A stretch of DNA of 64,000 nt from assembly GCF_030503595.1 (NCBI RefSeq), contig NZ_CP129966.1, positions 372,001 through 436,000 on the forward strand. Reading direction: 5' to 3'. Made by a program: the position numbers and the translations under genes. Source of the stretch: Corynebacterium sp. P4-C1 (GTDB lineage: Bacteria > Actinomycetota > Actinomycetes > Mycobacteriales > Mycobacteriaceae). A model generated the notes under the pieces. That model worked only from the letters and a program-made list of their open reading frames with translations, searched no databases and had not been told where the DNA came from. Positions 38,753-49,030 of the stretch are shown piece after piece. The first letter of the stretch is position 1, and every line of letters starts with the position of its first letter.

Positions 38753-40206
38753 GCGGAGGATTCCGGTCGCGCACCAAGCGCGCGAAAGAGCAGGCTGAGC
38801 AAGAAGCGCTGCACGGCCCGAAGAAACGGGCGCCGCAGCGTGACGGCGCCACACGCCACCAGCCGTCGTCCTCGTCGCCCGACATCGGAGATGTCGCCCG
38901 CCAGGCCGCTTTCGATGCAGTGCTGAGGGTGGAGACCGAAGACGCGTTCGGCAACCTTGTCCTGCCGCAGATTCTGCGCGAGCGGCGCATCACGGGCCGC
39001 GACGCGGCGTTCGCCACTGAGATCGCCTACGGCACGCTGCGCACCATGGGTGTGCTCGACACGGTGGTCGCGGAGTGCTCTTCGCGTCCGCTCGCCGATC
39101 TCGACCCGGCGGTGCTCACAGCATTGCGGCTGGGTGCGTACCAGGTGTTGTTCACGCGTGTCGACGACCACGCCGCCGTCGATACCTCAGTCCGTCTCGC
39201 CGAGGCTGCTGGTGCGGGGAAAGCCAAGGGCTTCGTCAACGGGATTCTGCGCACCATCACGCGCACGACTCCCCGGGAGTGGATGGAAATGCTCGCCCCG
39301 GAAGGGGAGATCGCGGCCACGGCGTTCCGCACAGCGCACCCGGAATGGATCGCGCGGTCTTTCGCCGCAGTCGTCGGGGAGGATGAGCTCGAAGCGGCGC
39401 TGGAAGCAGATTCGCAACGCCCGATCGTGCATCTCGTCGCACGTCCGGGTGAGATGTCCGCAGAAGAGCTTGCACTGGTCACAGGTGGGGAGGAAGGCCG
39501 CTACAGCCCGTACGCCGTCTACCTTGCCGAGGGCGGCGACCCCGGATCGCTGGAGCCCGTGCGCGAGAAAATGGCCGCGGTGCAGGACGAGGGATCGCAG
39601 CTCATCGCCCGGGCCGTCGCGGAACTCGCTGTCACTGACGATGCCGGTCGATGGCTGGACCTGTGCGCGGGCCCGGGCGGTAAGGCGGCGCTCATGGGCT
39701 CGCTCGCTTCCATTGACGGTGCGGCCGTCGACGCGGTGGAGATCACCCCGACACGCGCCGACCTCATCCGCAAATCCACCGAGGGCCTGCCGGTCACAGT
39801 CCACGTCGCTGACGGCCGCGACTCGGGCCTTGAGCCGGGGTACGACCGCGTGCTCGTCGACGCCCCATGCTCCGGTCTTGGTGCCCTCCGCCGCCGCCCC
39901 GAGGCCCGCTGGCGCAAGAGTGAAGCGGACATTGCCGAGCTCACCGGGCTGCAGTCCGAACTCCTCGCATCGGCTGTGAAGCTCGCCAAGCCGGGCGGGG
40001 TCATTGTCTACTCGACGTGCTCGCCGGATGAGAGGGAGACGAGGAGAATCGTCGATAAGCAGCTCGCCCAAGGCGATGTCGAGGAGATCGACGTGCGCGG
40101 GGTCCTGCCGCAGATGGGCGACCTCGGGCCGCATCTGAGCGCGCAGATGTGGCCGCACCGCCACGGCACCGACGCGATGTTCCTTGCTGCCCTACGGAAG
40201 CGATAG
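38749..40206 (+). CDS. rsmB: 16S rRNA m5C967 methyltransferase-like protein (Fmu/RsmB)
   Basis: Transfers methyl groups to 16S rRNA cytosine. The N-terminal NusB-like domain (ARQAAFDAVLRVETEDAF, LRLGAYQVLFTRVDDHAAV) is followed by the catalytic domain with DLCAGPGGKAALM (SAM-binding), DAPCSGLGALRRRPEARW and STCSPDERE, which supply the two conserved catalytic cysteines. Length is 485 aa, with a basic 45-residue N-terminus (KKRAPQRD region). GTG 38749 overlaps the fmt stop. Confidence 0.95.
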   Translation: MSGGFRSRTKRAKEQAEQEALHGPKKRAPQRDGATRHQPSSSSPDIGDVARQAAFDAVLRVETEDAFGNLVLPQILRERRITGRDAAFATEIAYGTLRTMGVLDTVVAECSSRPLADLDPAVLTALRLGAYQVLFTRVDDHAAVDTSVRLAEAAGAGKAKGFVNGILRTITRTTPREWMEMLAPEGEIAATAFRTAHPEWIARSFAAVVGEDELEAALEADSQRPIVHLVARPGEMSAEELALVTGGEEGRYSPYAVYLAEGGDPGSLEPVREKMAAVQDEGSQLIARAVAELAVTDDAGRWLDLCAGPGGKAALMGSLASIDGAAVDAVEITPTRADLIRKSTEGLPVTVHVADGRDSGLEPGYDRVLVDAPCSGLGALRRRPEARWRKSEADIAELTGLQSELLASAVKLAKPGGVIVYSTCSPDERETRRIVDKQLAQGDVEEIDVRGVLPQMGDLGPHLSAQMWPHRHGTDAMFLAALRKR

Positions 40207-40209
40207 TCT
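40204..40209 (+). promoter_or_regulatory. -10 hexamer TAGTCT, leaderless start of rpe
   Basis: TAGTCT overlaps the rsmB stop codon and ends 6 nt before the rpe ATG at 40216. Confidence 0.5.
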
Positions 40210-40215
40210 GGGGCC

Positions 40216-40878
40216 ATGATCTACATTGCCCCGTCGATCCTCGCCGCCGACTACGCGAACCTCGGCGCGGACGTGCGCAAAGTGCCGTCCGCCGACCTCC
40301 TCCATGTCGACATCATGGACGGCCATTTCGTGCCTAACCTCTCCTTCGGTCCCGATGTGACCAAGGCCGTCGACGGGGTCACGGACCAGTTCCTCGACAT
40401 CCACATGATGATCGAAGAACCGGAACGCTGGTTCGAGATCTACATCAAGGCCGGCGGCGACCGGCTGGTCTTCCACATCGAGGCCGCCGGCGACCACATC
40501 GCGGCGGCGAAGCAGCTGCACAATCTCGGGGTCCAGGCCGGTTTCGCAATCAAGCCCGGCACCCCGATCGAGCCGTACCTCGACGATCTCGAGCATTTCG
40601 AGCAGGTCATGATCATGAGCGTCGAGCCCGGTTTCGGCGGCCAGAAATTCATGCCGGAGGTGCTCGGCAAAGTCGCCGCTGCCCGTGAACGAATCGAGGA
40701 AGCTGGGTTGTCGACGATCATCGGCATCGACGGCGGCATCGCCTCGTCCACCATCGCGCTCGCCGCCGAAGCGGGCGTGGACGCGTTCGTAGCGGGTTCC
40801 GCCGTCTTCGGCGCCGAGGACCCGGCTGAAGCCGTCGAGACGCTGCGCGACCTCGCCCAGGCCGCCGCACAGCGCTAG
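40216..40878 (+). CDS. rpe: Ribulose-phosphate 3-epimerase
   Basis: Interconverts ribulose-5-P and xylulose-5-P in the pentose phosphate pathway. Motifs are IAPSILAADYANLG, HVDIMDGHFVPNLSFGP, DIHMMIEEPERW, MSVEPGFGGQKF and GIDGGIASSTI, containing the metal-binding His and Asp residues. Length is 220 aa. It is one base from ribD, so it heads a transcription unit with the riboflavin genes. Confidence 0.97.
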   Translation: MIYIAPSILAADYANLGADVRKVPSADLLHVDIMDGHFVPNLSFGPDVTKAVDGVTDQFLDIHMMIEEPERWFEIYIKAGGDRLVFHIEAAGDHIAAAKQLHNLGVQAGFAIKPGTPIEPYLDDLEHFEQVMIMSVEPGFGGQKFMPEVLGKVAAARERIEEAGLSTIIGIDGGIASSTIALAAEAGVDAFVAGSAVFGAEDPAEAVETLRDLAQAAAQR

Positions 40879-40879
40879 C

Positions 40880-41926
40880 ATGCCCGTCGAACGTATTCTG
40901 GAGATACCGCCCGCCGTTGAAGCAGCGGTGGTCGCGGCTGTGAACGCCGGCCAGTCCGTTCGCGGGACGACCAGCCCGAACCCGCCCGTCGGTTGCGCGC
41001 TTTTCGACGCCGCCGGCATCATCGCCACCGGCGCCACCGAGCCCGCCGGCGGACGTCACGCCGAACGCGTCGCCCTCGATGCAGCAAAGGCCGCCGACGC
41101 CGACGCAGACCGCATCCGTGGCGCGTCCCTGGCCGTGACCCTGGAGCCGTGCAACCATACCGGCCGCACGGGGCCGTGCACCGAAGCGATCGTGAACGCC
41201 GGGGTCGAGCACGTCTACTACGTCCACCAGGATCCGAACCCGGAGGCGCGCGGCGGTGCCGGTTACCTGCGCGCCCACGGCGTCCGCGTGACTCAGGTTT
41301 CGTACCCCGTCGACGGGTTGCTGCCGTGGCTCGATTCCGTCGTTCATGGGCGTGTCTCTGTCACCGCGAAATTCGCTGGCACCCTCGACGGGTTCACCGC
41401 CGCGCCCGACGGGACGAGCCAGTGGATCACCGGCCCCGAAACCCGCCAGTACGCGCACTACGACCGGGCAATGCGCGACGCGATCGTCATCGGAACGGGC
41501 ACCGCGATCGCGGACAACCCGTCGCTGACTGCCCGCGACCGAGACGGGACGCTGTTGGGGAACCAGCCGCGGCGGGTGGTCGTGGGCAAGCGGAAAGTGC
41601 CGGAAGGAAATTTGACGCGTCTCGGCTTCGAGCAGTACGGCACCCCGCAGGAAGCGTTCGACGCCCTGTACGCCACGGGTGCGCGCGACGTGCTCGTCGA
41701 GGGCGGACCGACGCTCATGCGCAGCGTTTTCGAGCTCGATATCGTCGACCGCATCACCGCGTACGTCGCACCGGTGCTGCTCGGCGGCGGCCGCGGGCTG
41801 CTCGACGGGCCGGTGGCGGAGACCCTCGAAGCCGCCCTACGTTTCGACATGCATGACGCGTTCACGCTCGGCGGGGACGCAGTCATCGAGCTGCGCCGCC
41901 CGCACACTCAACGGAAGGACAACTGA
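40880..41926 (+). CDS. ribD: Bifunctional riboflavin deaminase / reductase
   Basis: Deaminates and reduces the pyrimidine intermediate of riboflavin synthesis. The N-terminal deaminase has the zinc motif [10 protein letters not shown] and [16 protein letters not shown] (PCxxxGxxxxC). The C-terminal reductase starts at [14 protein letters not shown] and contains [10 protein letters not shown] and [12 protein letters not shown]. Length is 348 aa. It overlaps ribE by one base (TGATG). Confidence 0.96.
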   Translation: MPVERILEIPPAVEAAVVAAVNAGQSVRGTTSPNPPVGCALFDAAGIIATGATEPAGGRHAERVALDAAKAADADADRIRGASLAVTLEPCNHTGRTGPCTEAIVNAGVEHVYYVHQDPNPEARGGAGYLRAHGVRVTQVSYPVDGLLPWLDSVVHGRVSVTAKFAGTLDGFTAAPDGTSQWITGPETRQYAHYDRAMRDAIVIGTGTAIADNPSLTARDRDGTLLGNQPRRVVVGKRKVPEGNLTRLGFEQYGTPQEAFDALYATGARDVLVEGGPTLMRSVFELDIVDRITAYVAPVLLGGGRGLLDGPVAETLEAALRFDMHDAFTLGGDAVIELRRPHTQRKDN

Positions 41927-42519
41927 TGTTCACAGGCCTGGTGGAAGAAATCGGCACGGTGGAGAAGCTCGAGCGCCTCGACGACGCCGTGCGCCTGACA
42001 GTCCGCGGTCCCGCCGTCACCGCGGACGCGGTTGCGGGCGACTCGATCGCCGTCGACGGCGTGTGCCTGACCGTCGTCGACAACGATGGCGGTGCTTTCA
42101 CCGCCGACGTGATGCGCGAGACTCTCGACCGTTCGCGTCTGGGCAGCTACGAGACTGGAAGCCGTGTCAACCTCGAGCGCGCGCTGGCTGCCGGTGCCCG
42201 GATCGGCGGCCACATCGTGCAGGGGCACGTCGATGGAGTGGGCGCGCTCGAGTCCCGCGAGTCCTCCGAGCATTGGGACGTTCTTCGCTTCACCCTGCCC
42301 GCCCAGCTGGAGAAGTACGTGGTGGAGAAGGGATCCATCGCCATCAACGGCACGTCGCTGACCGTGTCCGCCGTGGGGGAGAGGTTCGTGGAAGTCTCGC
42401 TCATCCCGACGACGTTGCACGAGACAACCTTCGGCGAGCTCTCCGTGGGCGACCGGGTCAATTTCGAGGTCGATGTCGTAGCCAAATACGTCGAGAAAAT
42501 GGTGGGGGGCTACCATTAG
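41926..42519 (+). CDS. ribE: Riboflavin synthase alpha chain
   Basis: Dismutates two lumazine molecules into riboflavin. The protein has two homologous barrels: [16 protein letters not shown] with [11 protein letters not shown] and [13 protein letters not shown] in one, and [27 protein letters not shown] in the other (shortened motifs). Length is 197 aa. It is called ribC in some corynebacterial annotations. The ATG overlaps the ribD stop. Confidence 0.95.
   Translation: MFTGLVEEIGTVEKLERLDDAVRLTVRGPAVTADAVAGDSIAVDGVCLTVVDNDGGAFTADVMRETLDRSRLGSYETGSRVNLERALAAGARIGGHIVQGHVDGVGALESRESSEHWDVLRFTLPAQLEKYVVEKGSIAINGTSLTVSAVGERFVEVSLIPTTLHETTFGELSVGDRVNFEVDVVAKYVEKMVGGYH
42511..42516 (+). promoter_or_regulatory. 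Possible -10 hexamer TACCAT before ribBA
   Basis: TACCAT ends 8 nt before the ATG at 42525 and no ribosome binding site is present. It overlaps the ribE stop region. Confidence 0.4.
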
Positions 42520-42524
42520 CTCCC

Positions 42525-43772
42525 ATGACGGACACCCTGCGACTCGATTCAGTTGAAGACGCTGTTGCGGCGGTCGGCCGCGGTGAAGCGGTCGTGGTGG
42601 TGGACGACGAAGACCGCGAGAACGAAGGCGACCTGATCTTCGCCGCCGAGCACGCCACCCCCGAACTCGTCGCGTTCATGGTGAGGTATTCCTCCGGCTA
42701 CATCTGCGTGGCAATGGAGGACGAGGCGGCCACCCGCCTGGAGCTGCCTCCTATGGTGGCTGTCAACGAAGACGCGCGCAGCACCGCCTACGCCGTCACT
42801 GTCGACGCGGCCACCGGCACCACCGGTATTTCAGCGCGTTCCCGTGCGGAGACAATTCAGCGTCTCGCCGACCCGGCGCGCACCGCCGCTGATTTCACCC
42901 GCCCGGGCCACGTTGTTCCGCTGCGCGCCCGCCGCGGCGGAGTTCTCGTGCGCGACGGGCACACCGAAGCATCGGTCGACTTGGCCCGCCTGGCCGGGTG
43001 TCAGCCAGCCGGCGCATTGTGCGAGATCGTCTCCGAGGACGACCCGACGGACATGGCGCGCGGGGAAGAACTCCGCCGTTTCGCCGACGAGCATCGGCTG
43101 AAGATGATTTCCATCGCCCAGCTCATCGCGTACCGCCGCCGCACCGAACGCATTGTCGAGCGTGTCGTGGAGACATCGCTGCCGACCACGTACGGCCCCT
43201 TCACGGCGTACGGCTACAAATCGCTTATCGACGCCTCCGAGCACATCGCCCTCGTCACCGGCGATGTCGCCGGCGGAGACGAAGTATTGGTGCGCGTGCA
43301 CTCTGAATGTCTGACCGGCGATGTCTTCGGCTCCCTGCGGTGCGACTGCGGGCCGCAGCTGCACGAGTCCATGCGCCTCATCCAGGAGGCCGGTCGCGGC
43401 GTGATCGTCTACGTCCGCGGCCACGAAGGGCGCGGCATCGGGCTGGCGGCGAAACTTCAGGCTTACCGCCTCCAAGAGGAGGGGTTGGACACCGTGGACG
43501 CCAACGTCGAGCAGGGGTTGCCGGTGGATGCGAGGGAATATTCCGTCGCCGGCCAGATTCTCGCGGATCTCGGCGTGGCCTCCATGAACTTGCTGTCCAA
43601 CAACCCGGACAAGGTGGAGGCGCTGAGCGGCTACGGCCCGGTTGTGTCAGGCCGGACCCGCGTCGAGATCGTGCCCTCGCACGAGAACATCGCCTACCTC
43701 CGCACCAAGCGCGACCGGATGGGGCACGATCTCCCTTCAGTCGATGAGTGGGATGTGACGTATGGCAACTAG
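42525..43772 (+). CDS. ribBA: Bifunctional 3,4-DHBP synthase / GTP cyclohydrolase II
   Basis: Makes both precursors of lumazine. The N-terminal half has the DHBP synthase motif [18 protein letters not shown] and [12 protein letters not shown]; the C-terminal half has the zinc motif [19 protein letters not shown] and [12 protein letters not shown] of GTP cyclohydrolase II. Length is 415 aa. ATG 42525 is preferred over the longer frame from 41679, which is a shadow of ribD and ribE. It is 74 nt before ribH. Confidence 0.96.
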   Translation: MTDTLRLDSVEDAVAAVGRGEAVVVVDDEDRENEGDLIFAAEHATPELVAFMVRYSSGYICVAMEDEAATRLELPPMVAVNEDARSTAYAVTVDAATGTTGISARSRAETIQRLADPARTAADFTRPGHVVPLRARRGGVLVRDGHTEASVDLARLAGCQPAGALCEIVSEDDPTDMARGEELRRFADEHRLKMISIAQLIAYRRRTERIVERVVETSLPTTYGPFTAYGYKSLIDASEHIALVTGDVAGGDEVLVRVHSECLTGDVFGSLRCDCGPQLHESMRLIQEAGRGVIVYVRGHEGRGIGLAAKLQAYRLQEEGLDTVDANVEQGLPVDAREYSVAGQILADLGVASMNLLSNNPDKVEALSGYGPVVSGRTRVEIVPSHENIAYLRTKRDRMGHDLPSVDEWDVTYGN

Positions 43773-43846
43773 GATCGACTCTCAGAGTCGCACGGCCGTC
43801 GCGTAGGATTGAAAACTGGCGCAAACATCTTCCATAAGGAGCAACC

Positions 43847-44365
43847 ATGATTTTCGGAGCACCCGACTCTTCCCCTGACCATCTCGATGCGGAAGGCATG
43901 CGTGTCGCCGTCGTCGGCACCGAGTGGAACGCGGAGGTCGTGGACATGCTGACCAAGCGCGCAGTCGAAACGGCCGAGGCCGCTGGCGCAGAGGTCCAGA
44001 TCTTCACGGTGTCCGGCGCGATGGAGCTTCCACTGATGGCCCAGGCAGCCGCGAAGCGCTTCGACGCTGTGGTCGCCCTCGGCTGCGTCATCCGCGGCGA
44101 GACCCCGCACTTCGACTATGTGTGCCGCGCCGTCACCGATGGCCTGACACGCGTCACCCTCGACTCTTCCGTCCCCGTCGGCAACGGCGTTCTCACCGTG
44201 GACACCTACGATCAGGCTGTGGCCCGCACCGGTGGCCCGAACGCCCGCGAGGACAAGGGTGCTGAGGCCATTGCAGCTGCCATCGGTGCAGCCAATGTCA
44301 TGCGCGACATTGAGCAGTTCCCGCTGATGAAGCTCACCCACGGCGACGCTCACGACGCTTGGTAG
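43847..44365 (+). CDS. ribH: 6,7-dimethyl-8-ribityllumazine synthase
   Basis: Condenses DHBP with the ribitylaminopyrimidine. Motifs are VAVVGTEWNAEVVDML, VSGAMELPLMAQ, ALGCVIRGETPHFDYVC (catalytic His) and VPVGNGVLT. Length is 172 aa, slightly longer than the family because of the N-terminal APDSSPDHL stretch. ATG 43847 follows AAGGAG. With ribD, ribE and ribBA the window has a complete late riboflavin pathway. Confidence 0.96.
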   Translation: MIFGAPDSSPDHLDAEGMRVAVVGTEWNAEVVDMLTKRAVETAEAAGAEVQIFTVSGAMELPLMAQAAAKRFDAVVALGCVIRGETPHFDYVCRAVTDGLTRVTLDSSVPVGNGVLTVDTYDQAVARTGGPNAREDKGAEAIAAAIGAANVMRDIEQFPLMKLTHGDAHDAW

Positions 44366-44376
44366 AGAAGCGGGAC

Positions 44377-44958
44377 ATGGACGGTTTGGGTACAAGCGCG
44401 CAAGGCACGCAAGGCGCAGAGGACGCACGGGCACACGGCCCCGTTGGCGCAACCGCCAACGACCGCGATGTCGCTTTTTTCAACGCGCTCGACCCCCACG
44501 CCGTCACCTCGTCGAAGCCGTGGGAGATCGAGATCGTCTCGCATTTCCTGCGGCGTGTCGCCGTCGTCGCCGTCGTCGTGATCATGGCGGCCCACATCTT
44601 CGCCGGTGTGGTGGTGGACGATGAGTTCACCGGGGCGGCGATCACGACCGTCGATAAGTTCGCTTTCCCGGCGATCGGCCTGATTTTGTCGGTCTGCGTG
44701 TGGTTGGCGCTTTCCCGCCCGCGTGTGCGCGCCAACGAAGACGGCGTGGAAGTGCGCAACATCATCGGCACCCGCTTCTACCCGTGGGTCGTCATCTATG
44801 GGCTGTCTTTCCCACGCGAATCCCGCATGGCGCGACTCGAGCTCCCCGAATTCGAGTACGTTCCGCTCTGGGCGATCCAGTCGGGGGACAAGGAACGCGC
44901 GATCGAATCCGTCAAGGCATTCCGCCGGCTCGAAGCCCGCTATATGCCGGAAGACTAG
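44377..44958 (+). CDS. PH-domain-like membrane protein
   Basis: Function unknown. 193 aa: a hydrophilic N-terminus of about 55 residues, two membrane helices (VAVVAVVVIMAAHIFAGVVV and FPAIGLILSVCVWLAL), and a bacterial PH-like domain (VRANEDGVEVRNIIGTRFYP, YGLSFPRESRMARLELPE). This lipid-bilayer-anchored arrangement is typical of a family common in actinobacteria. It is placed 11 nt after ribH and 12 nt before uvrC. ATG 44377 is preferred to a TTG at 44359 inside the ribH end. Confidence 0.78.
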   Translation: MDGLGTSAQGTQGAEDARAHGPVGATANDRDVAFFNALDPHAVTSSKPWEIEIVSHFLRRVAVVAVVVIMAAHIFAGVVVDDEFTGAAITTVDKFAFPAIGLILSVCVWLALSRPRVRANEDGVEVRNIIGTRFYPWVVIYGLSFPRESRMARLELPEFEYVPLWAIQSGDKERAIESVKAFRRLEARYMPED

Positions 44959-44970
44959 GGCGGAGACGCT

Positions 44971-47058
44971 GTGGTCAACCCGGCAACTTACCGCCCCGCG
45001 CCCGGCACGATTCCGACCGAGCCCGGGGTGTACAAATTCCGCGACGGCGCCGGCCGCGTCGTCTACGTCGGCAAAGCAAAGAACCTCCGCGCGCGCCTGA
45101 ACAACTATTTTCAGCCGCCTGCACAGCTGCACCCCCGCACACGCCAGATGGTGTTCACCGCCTCCAAGGTGGAGTGGACCGTCGTAGCCAGCGAAGTGGA
45201 AGCGCTGCAGCTCGAGTACACGTGGATCAAACGCTACGACCCGTGGTTCAACGTCATGTACCGCGACGACAAGACGTATCCGATGCTCGCGGTCAGCGTG
45301 GGGGAGAAGTACCCGCGCGCATTCTTCTACCGGGGGCCCCGCCGAAAAGGCGTGCGTTATTTCGGTCCGTTTTCCCACGCGTGGGCGGTGCGGGAGACGC
45401 TCGACCTGCTCACCCGCGTTTTCCCGGTGCGCACCTGCTCGAACGGCGTGTTCAACCGCCATGAGCAACTCGGGCGTCCGTGCCTGCTGGGGTACATCGA
45501 CAAATGCTCGGCACCCTGCGTTAAGCGTATCGACGAGGCCTCCTACGACGAGACCGTCGCTGGCTTCATGGCCTTCATGTCCGGCCGCACTGACGCCGTG
45601 GTGAAGGATCTCACCGCCCAGATGATGGAGGCCAGCGAGAACCTCGAATTCGAGAAGGCGGCGCGGCTCCGCGACGATCTCGGCGCTGTCAACAAGGTCA
45701 TGGAGCGCCAGACGGTCGTGCTCAGCGTCGACACTGACGCGGACATCATCGCCTTCGACACCGACGAACTCGAGGCGGCAGTGCAGATCTTCGCCGTCCG
45801 GGAGGGACGCATCCGCTCCCAGCGCGGGTGGGTCGTGGAAAAGACCGGCGACGAGCCCGGATCAATGGAGAGGTTGGAGGAAGGCCAAGCCGATCCCGCG
45901 TTGCCCGCCCTCATGCAGAACTTCCTCATCCAGCACTATTCCGACGCGGTCGAGCGCATGCGGCAGGAGAGAGCGGAGGACGAGCGGCTGGCCGCCCAGA
46001 AGGTCCGCCGCCGCGGCGTGGACCAGGAGTCGCACGAAAAGGTCCGCCCCGCCATGCCCATCCCCCGCGAGATTCTCGTCCAGGTCATGCCCGACGAACC
46101 CGAAGAGACCCGAGAGCTCCTGGAGAAACTGCGCGGCGGCCCCGTCGATTTCCGTGTTCCCCAGCGCGGCGACAAGAAGGCCCTCATGGAGACCGTGCAG
46201 CGCAATGCCAAGGAATCCCTGCGCCAGCACAAACTCAAGCGCGTCGGCGACCTGACCGCGCGTTCACAGGCACTCCAGGACATCCAGGACGCGCTGGGCA
46301 CGGACGAGGCTCCGCTGCGCATCGAGTGCACCGACATCTCCCATATCCAGGGCACCGATGTCGTGGCGTCGCTCGTCGTCTTCGAGGACGGACTGCCCAA
46401 GAAATCCGATTACCGGCGCTACCGCATCAAGGAAGCGGCAGGCGATGGACGCAGCGACGACGTCGGCTCCATCGCGGAGGTCACCCGCCGCCGTTTCAAG
46501 CGCCACACCGAAGATAAGCTGGCAAACCCGGAAGACCCGGATGTCGACGGGACGGCCTTCGAGGACGAGGAAGAGCTCACCGACGGAACCACCGTCGAGA
46601 GCACCGGCAACAAACGCTTCGCCTACCCGCCCCAGCTGTTCATCGTCGACGGCGGCAAGCCCCAAGTCACAGCCGCCCAGAAGGTCTTCGACGAACTCAG
46701 CGTCGTCGATGTCACCCTCATCGGCCTCGCCAAGCGCCTCGAGGAGATCTGGGTGCCCTACGACGATGAGCCGCTCATCCTGCCCCGCAACTCCGAGGGC
46801 ATGTACCTACTCCAGCAGATCCGTGACGAGGCCCACCGCTTCGCCATCACCTACCACCGCCAGCAACGGTCCAAGCGCATGCGCGCCTCGGCCCTCGACG
46901 GCATTCCAGGTCTCGGCCCCGCCCGCCGCAGCGACCTCGTCAAGCACTTCGGCAGTGTGAAGAAGCTCAAGGCCGCCAGCGTCGAGGACATAACGGAGGT
47001 CAACGGAATCGGCCCGAAACTCGCGCAGACGGTGTACGACCATCTGCGGGAAAGCTGA
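44971..47058 (+). CDS. uvrC: Excinuclease ABC subunit C
   Basis: Makes both incisions in nucleotide excision repair. The GIY-YIG domain reads [20 protein letters not shown]; the UvrB-binding region, the RNase H-like domain ([31 protein letters not shown]) and two helix-hairpin-helix motifs at the end ([18 protein letters not shown] and [16 protein letters not shown]) are present. Length is 695 aa with an Asp/Glu-rich insert near residues 520-550. The GTG start has GGCGGAG upstream. Confidence 0.97.
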   Translation: MVNPATYRPAPGTIPTEPGVYKFRDGAGRVVYVGKAKNLRARLNNYFQPPAQLHPRTRQMVFTASKVEWTVVASEVEALQLEYTWIKRYDPWFNVMYRDDKTYPMLAVSVGEKYPRAFFYRGPRRKGVRYFGPFSHAWAVRETLDLLTRVFPVRTCSNGVFNRHEQLGRPCLLGYIDKCSAPCVKRIDEASYDETVAGFMAFMSGRTDAVVKDLTAQMMEASENLEFEKAARLRDDLGAVNKVMERQTVVLSVDTDADIIAFDTDELEAAVQIFAVREGRIRSQRGWVVEKTGDEPGSMERLEEGQADPALPALMQNFLIQHYSDAVERMRQERAEDERLAAQKVRRRGVDQESHEKVRPAMPIPREILVQVMPDEPEETRELLEKLRGGPVDFRVPQRGDKKALMETVQRNAKESLRQHKLKRVGDLTARSQALQDIQDALGTDEAPLRIECTDISHIQGTDVVASLVVFEDGLPKKSDYRRYRIKEAAGDGRSDDVGSIAEVTRRRFKRHTEDKLANPEDPDVDGTAFEDEEELTDGTTVESTGNKRFAYPPQLFIVDGGKPQVTAAQKVFDELSVVDVTLIGLAKRLEEIWVPYDDEPLILPRNSEGMYLLQQIRDEAHRFAITYHRQQRSKRMRASALDGIPGLGPARRSDLVKHFGSVKKLKAASVEDITEVNGIGPKLAQTVYDHLRES

Positions 47059-47080
47059 CGTCGGCAAGCGCGTGATTGGA

Positions 47081-47086
47081 TACGAT
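47081..47086 (+). promoter_or_regulatory. -10 hexamer TACGAT, leaderless start of rapZ
   Basis: TACGAT ends 7 nt before the ATG at 47094. This argues against in-frame starts at 47076 and 47085. Confidence 0.5.
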
Positions 47087-47093
47087 GGGGCAC

Positions 47094-47969
47094 ATGCCGA
47101 CCCCAACTGAGCTGCGACCCGTCATCATCACAGGACTATCCGGCGGTGGACTGTCCTCGGCCGCGAAGGTCTTCGAGGACAAGGGCTATTTCGTGTCCCA
47201 AAACCTGCCGCCCCAGCTCATCCTGGAACTGATGGATCTCGCTGCCACTAAGGGTTCGCCCGTGGACAAGCTCGCCGTGGTCACAGACGTGCGTGCCCGC
47301 ATCTTCAAGGGCTCGCTGATGGAGATGATCGACGGTGCGCGCGAACGAGGCTTCAACCCGTTCATCCTCTACCTCGAGGCGCGTGACGACGTCTTGATCA
47401 AGCGCTTCGACAGCGTCCGCCGCACGCACCCGCTGCAGGGGGACAACCCGCTCAGCGTCGGCATCGCACGCGAACGCGCCGAACTCGCCCGGGTGCGCGA
47501 CACCGCCGATGTCATTATCGACTCGTCGAGCCTGTCCGTTCACGACCTCCGCCGGGCGATCGAAGCGTCTATCGGCGACCTCGGGTCGATGAAGCAGCAC
47601 GTCACCATCCAGTCTTTCGGTTTCAAGCACGCTTCACCACGGGACGCCGATCTCATTTTCGATGTCCGCTTCTTGCCCAACCCGTACTGGATCGAGGAAC
47701 TGCGGCATTTCCGCGGCGTGGACCGCCCGGTCAGCGACTACGTGCTCTCCCAGCCGGGGGCGAATGAATTCATCGACAACATTGTCGGGCTCCTGTCGTC
47801 GATGATGGATGGGTACAAGCACGAAGGGAAGGACTTCGTCACCGTCGGCATCGGCTGCACCGGTGGACACCACCGTTCCGTCGCCGTTGCCGAAGAAGTC
47901 GGGCGCAGACTCGCGCAACGCGCAGGCCTCGACGTCTCCGTCATGCACCGCGATCTGCAGCGCAATTAA
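47094..47969 (+). CDS. rapZ: RapZ/YvcJ-family nucleotide-binding protein
   Basis: Family members bind nucleotides, and RapZ of enterobacteria controls glmS small RNAs; the role in actinobacteria is unclear. The N-terminal P-loop position reads [10 protein letters not shown] (residues 14-23), where most members have GxSGAGR/KS: the basic residue is Leu here. The C-terminal YvcJ domain keeps [26 protein letters not shown] and [19 protein letters not shown]. Length is 291 aa. It is followed by yvcK (14 nt) and whiA, the conserved Gram-positive trio. Confidence 0.92.
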   Translation: MPTPTELRPVIITGLSGGGLSSAAKVFEDKGYFVSQNLPPQLILELMDLAATKGSPVDKLAVVTDVRARIFKGSLMEMIDGARERGFNPFILYLEARDDVLIKRFDSVRRTHPLQGDNPLSVGIARERAELARVRDTADVIIDSSSLSVHDLRRAIEASIGDLGSMKQHVTIQSFGFKHASPRDADLIFDVRFLPNPYWIEELRHFRGVDRPVSDYVLSQPGANEFIDNIVGLLSSMMDGYKHEGKDFVTVGIGCTGGHHRSVAVAEEVGRRLAQRAGLDVSVMHRDLQRN

Positions 47970-47983
47970 AGGAGACCGCGAAA

Positions 47984-48982
47984 ATGACTCAACTGCGCAT
48001 CACCAGTCTCGGCGGCGGCCACGGCCTGCACCAGACTCTTCTCGCCGCCAAGATCGTCGCTGGTATTTCTCCCGAGGACGTGCAGGACCCGGAGAACTAC
48101 GCCGTCAACGCAATCGTGACAGTCGCCGACGACGGCGGTTCCTCCGGCCGACTGCGGCGCGAGCTCGCCGTAGTTCCACCGGGCGATCTCCGCATGGCGA
48201 TGGCAGCGTTGACCCCCGACACCGATGAGGGCCGCCTGCTGCGCGACGCGCTCCAGCACCGCTTCGGTGGCAACGGCGCCATGGCCGGCCACGCAGTCGG
48301 CAACCTCATCATCGCCGGCCTCACAGAGATGACCGGCAGCATCCAAGGCGCCCTCGACAGCGTGGGGAACTGGGTTGACGCCTCGGGCCGTGTGCTGCCC
48401 GTCGCGCTCGAACCGCTCGAAATTGAGGCGGAAGTCAGCGGGCTCGACGACGATCCTCGTGTCCTCCGTTCCGTCCGCGGCCAGGTCGCCGTCGCCACGA
48501 CACCCGGCTCGGTCCGGCGCGTTCGCTTGCATCCTGGTTCTCCGGCAGCCAACCCAGCCGCAGTGGACGCCATCATGAATGCCGATGTGGTCACCATCGG
48601 CCCCGGATCGTGGTTCTCCTCTGTGATCCCGCACCTGCTCGTCCCCGAAATCGTGACGGCGCTGAACGAGACCGAGGCTGCCGTTGTAGTCATCTTGAAC
48701 CTCTCTCCCGAAGCGGGGGAGACACCCGGCTTCACCACCGAGCGCCACATCCAAGTTTTCAACCAGCACGCACCGAAGTTGAAAGTCGACATGTTCCTCG
48801 TCGATGAGGCCATTGATTTTTCGGAAGGGGAGAGGGCGTACCTCGAACGGTCGGCCGAGCAGAATGGCGCGCGCCTGGTCTTCGCTGATGTCCGCGAGAC
48901 CGATGCCTCGGGCGGGCGCACAAACAGGCACGCCCCAGAGAAACTGGCAGCTGCCATCACCGCGGTAATGGACACAAACTAA
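47984..48982 (+). CDS. yvcK: Gluconeogenesis factor YvcK (CofD-like)
   Basis: A cytoplasmic UDP-sugar-binding protein that links carbon supply to cell wall synthesis in Bacillus and mycobacteria (CuvA). Motifs are SLGGGHGLHQTLLAAK, VTVADDGGSSGRLRREL, GNLIIAGLTE and IGPGSWFSSVIPHLL. Length is 332 aa. AAAGGAG precedes the ATG. Confidence 0.94.
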   Translation: MTQLRITSLGGGHGLHQTLLAAKIVAGISPEDVQDPENYAVNAIVTVADDGGSSGRLRRELAVVPPGDLRMAMAALTPDTDEGRLLRDALQHRFGGNGAMAGHAVGNLIIAGLTEMTGSIQGALDSVGNWVDASGRVLPVALEPLEIEAEVSGLDDDPRVLRSVRGQVAVATTPGSVRRVRLHPGSPAANPAAVDAIMNADVVTIGPGSWFSSVIPHLLVPEIVTALNETEAAVVVILNLSPEAGETPGFTTERHIQVFNQHAPKLKVDMFLVDEAIDFSEGERAYLERSAEQNGARLVFADVRETDASGGRTNRHAPEKLAAAITAVMDTN

Positions 48983-49030
48983 ACTATCCAGCAGCTGGGA
49001 CTCCGGAGCACAGAAAGGGAGAATTCTCTC

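Noticed and set aside
40861-40880. FMN riboswitch before the riboflavin genes
   Set aside because: The rpe-ribD gap is one base and no RFN-type sequence is seen before rpe, ribBA or ribH.
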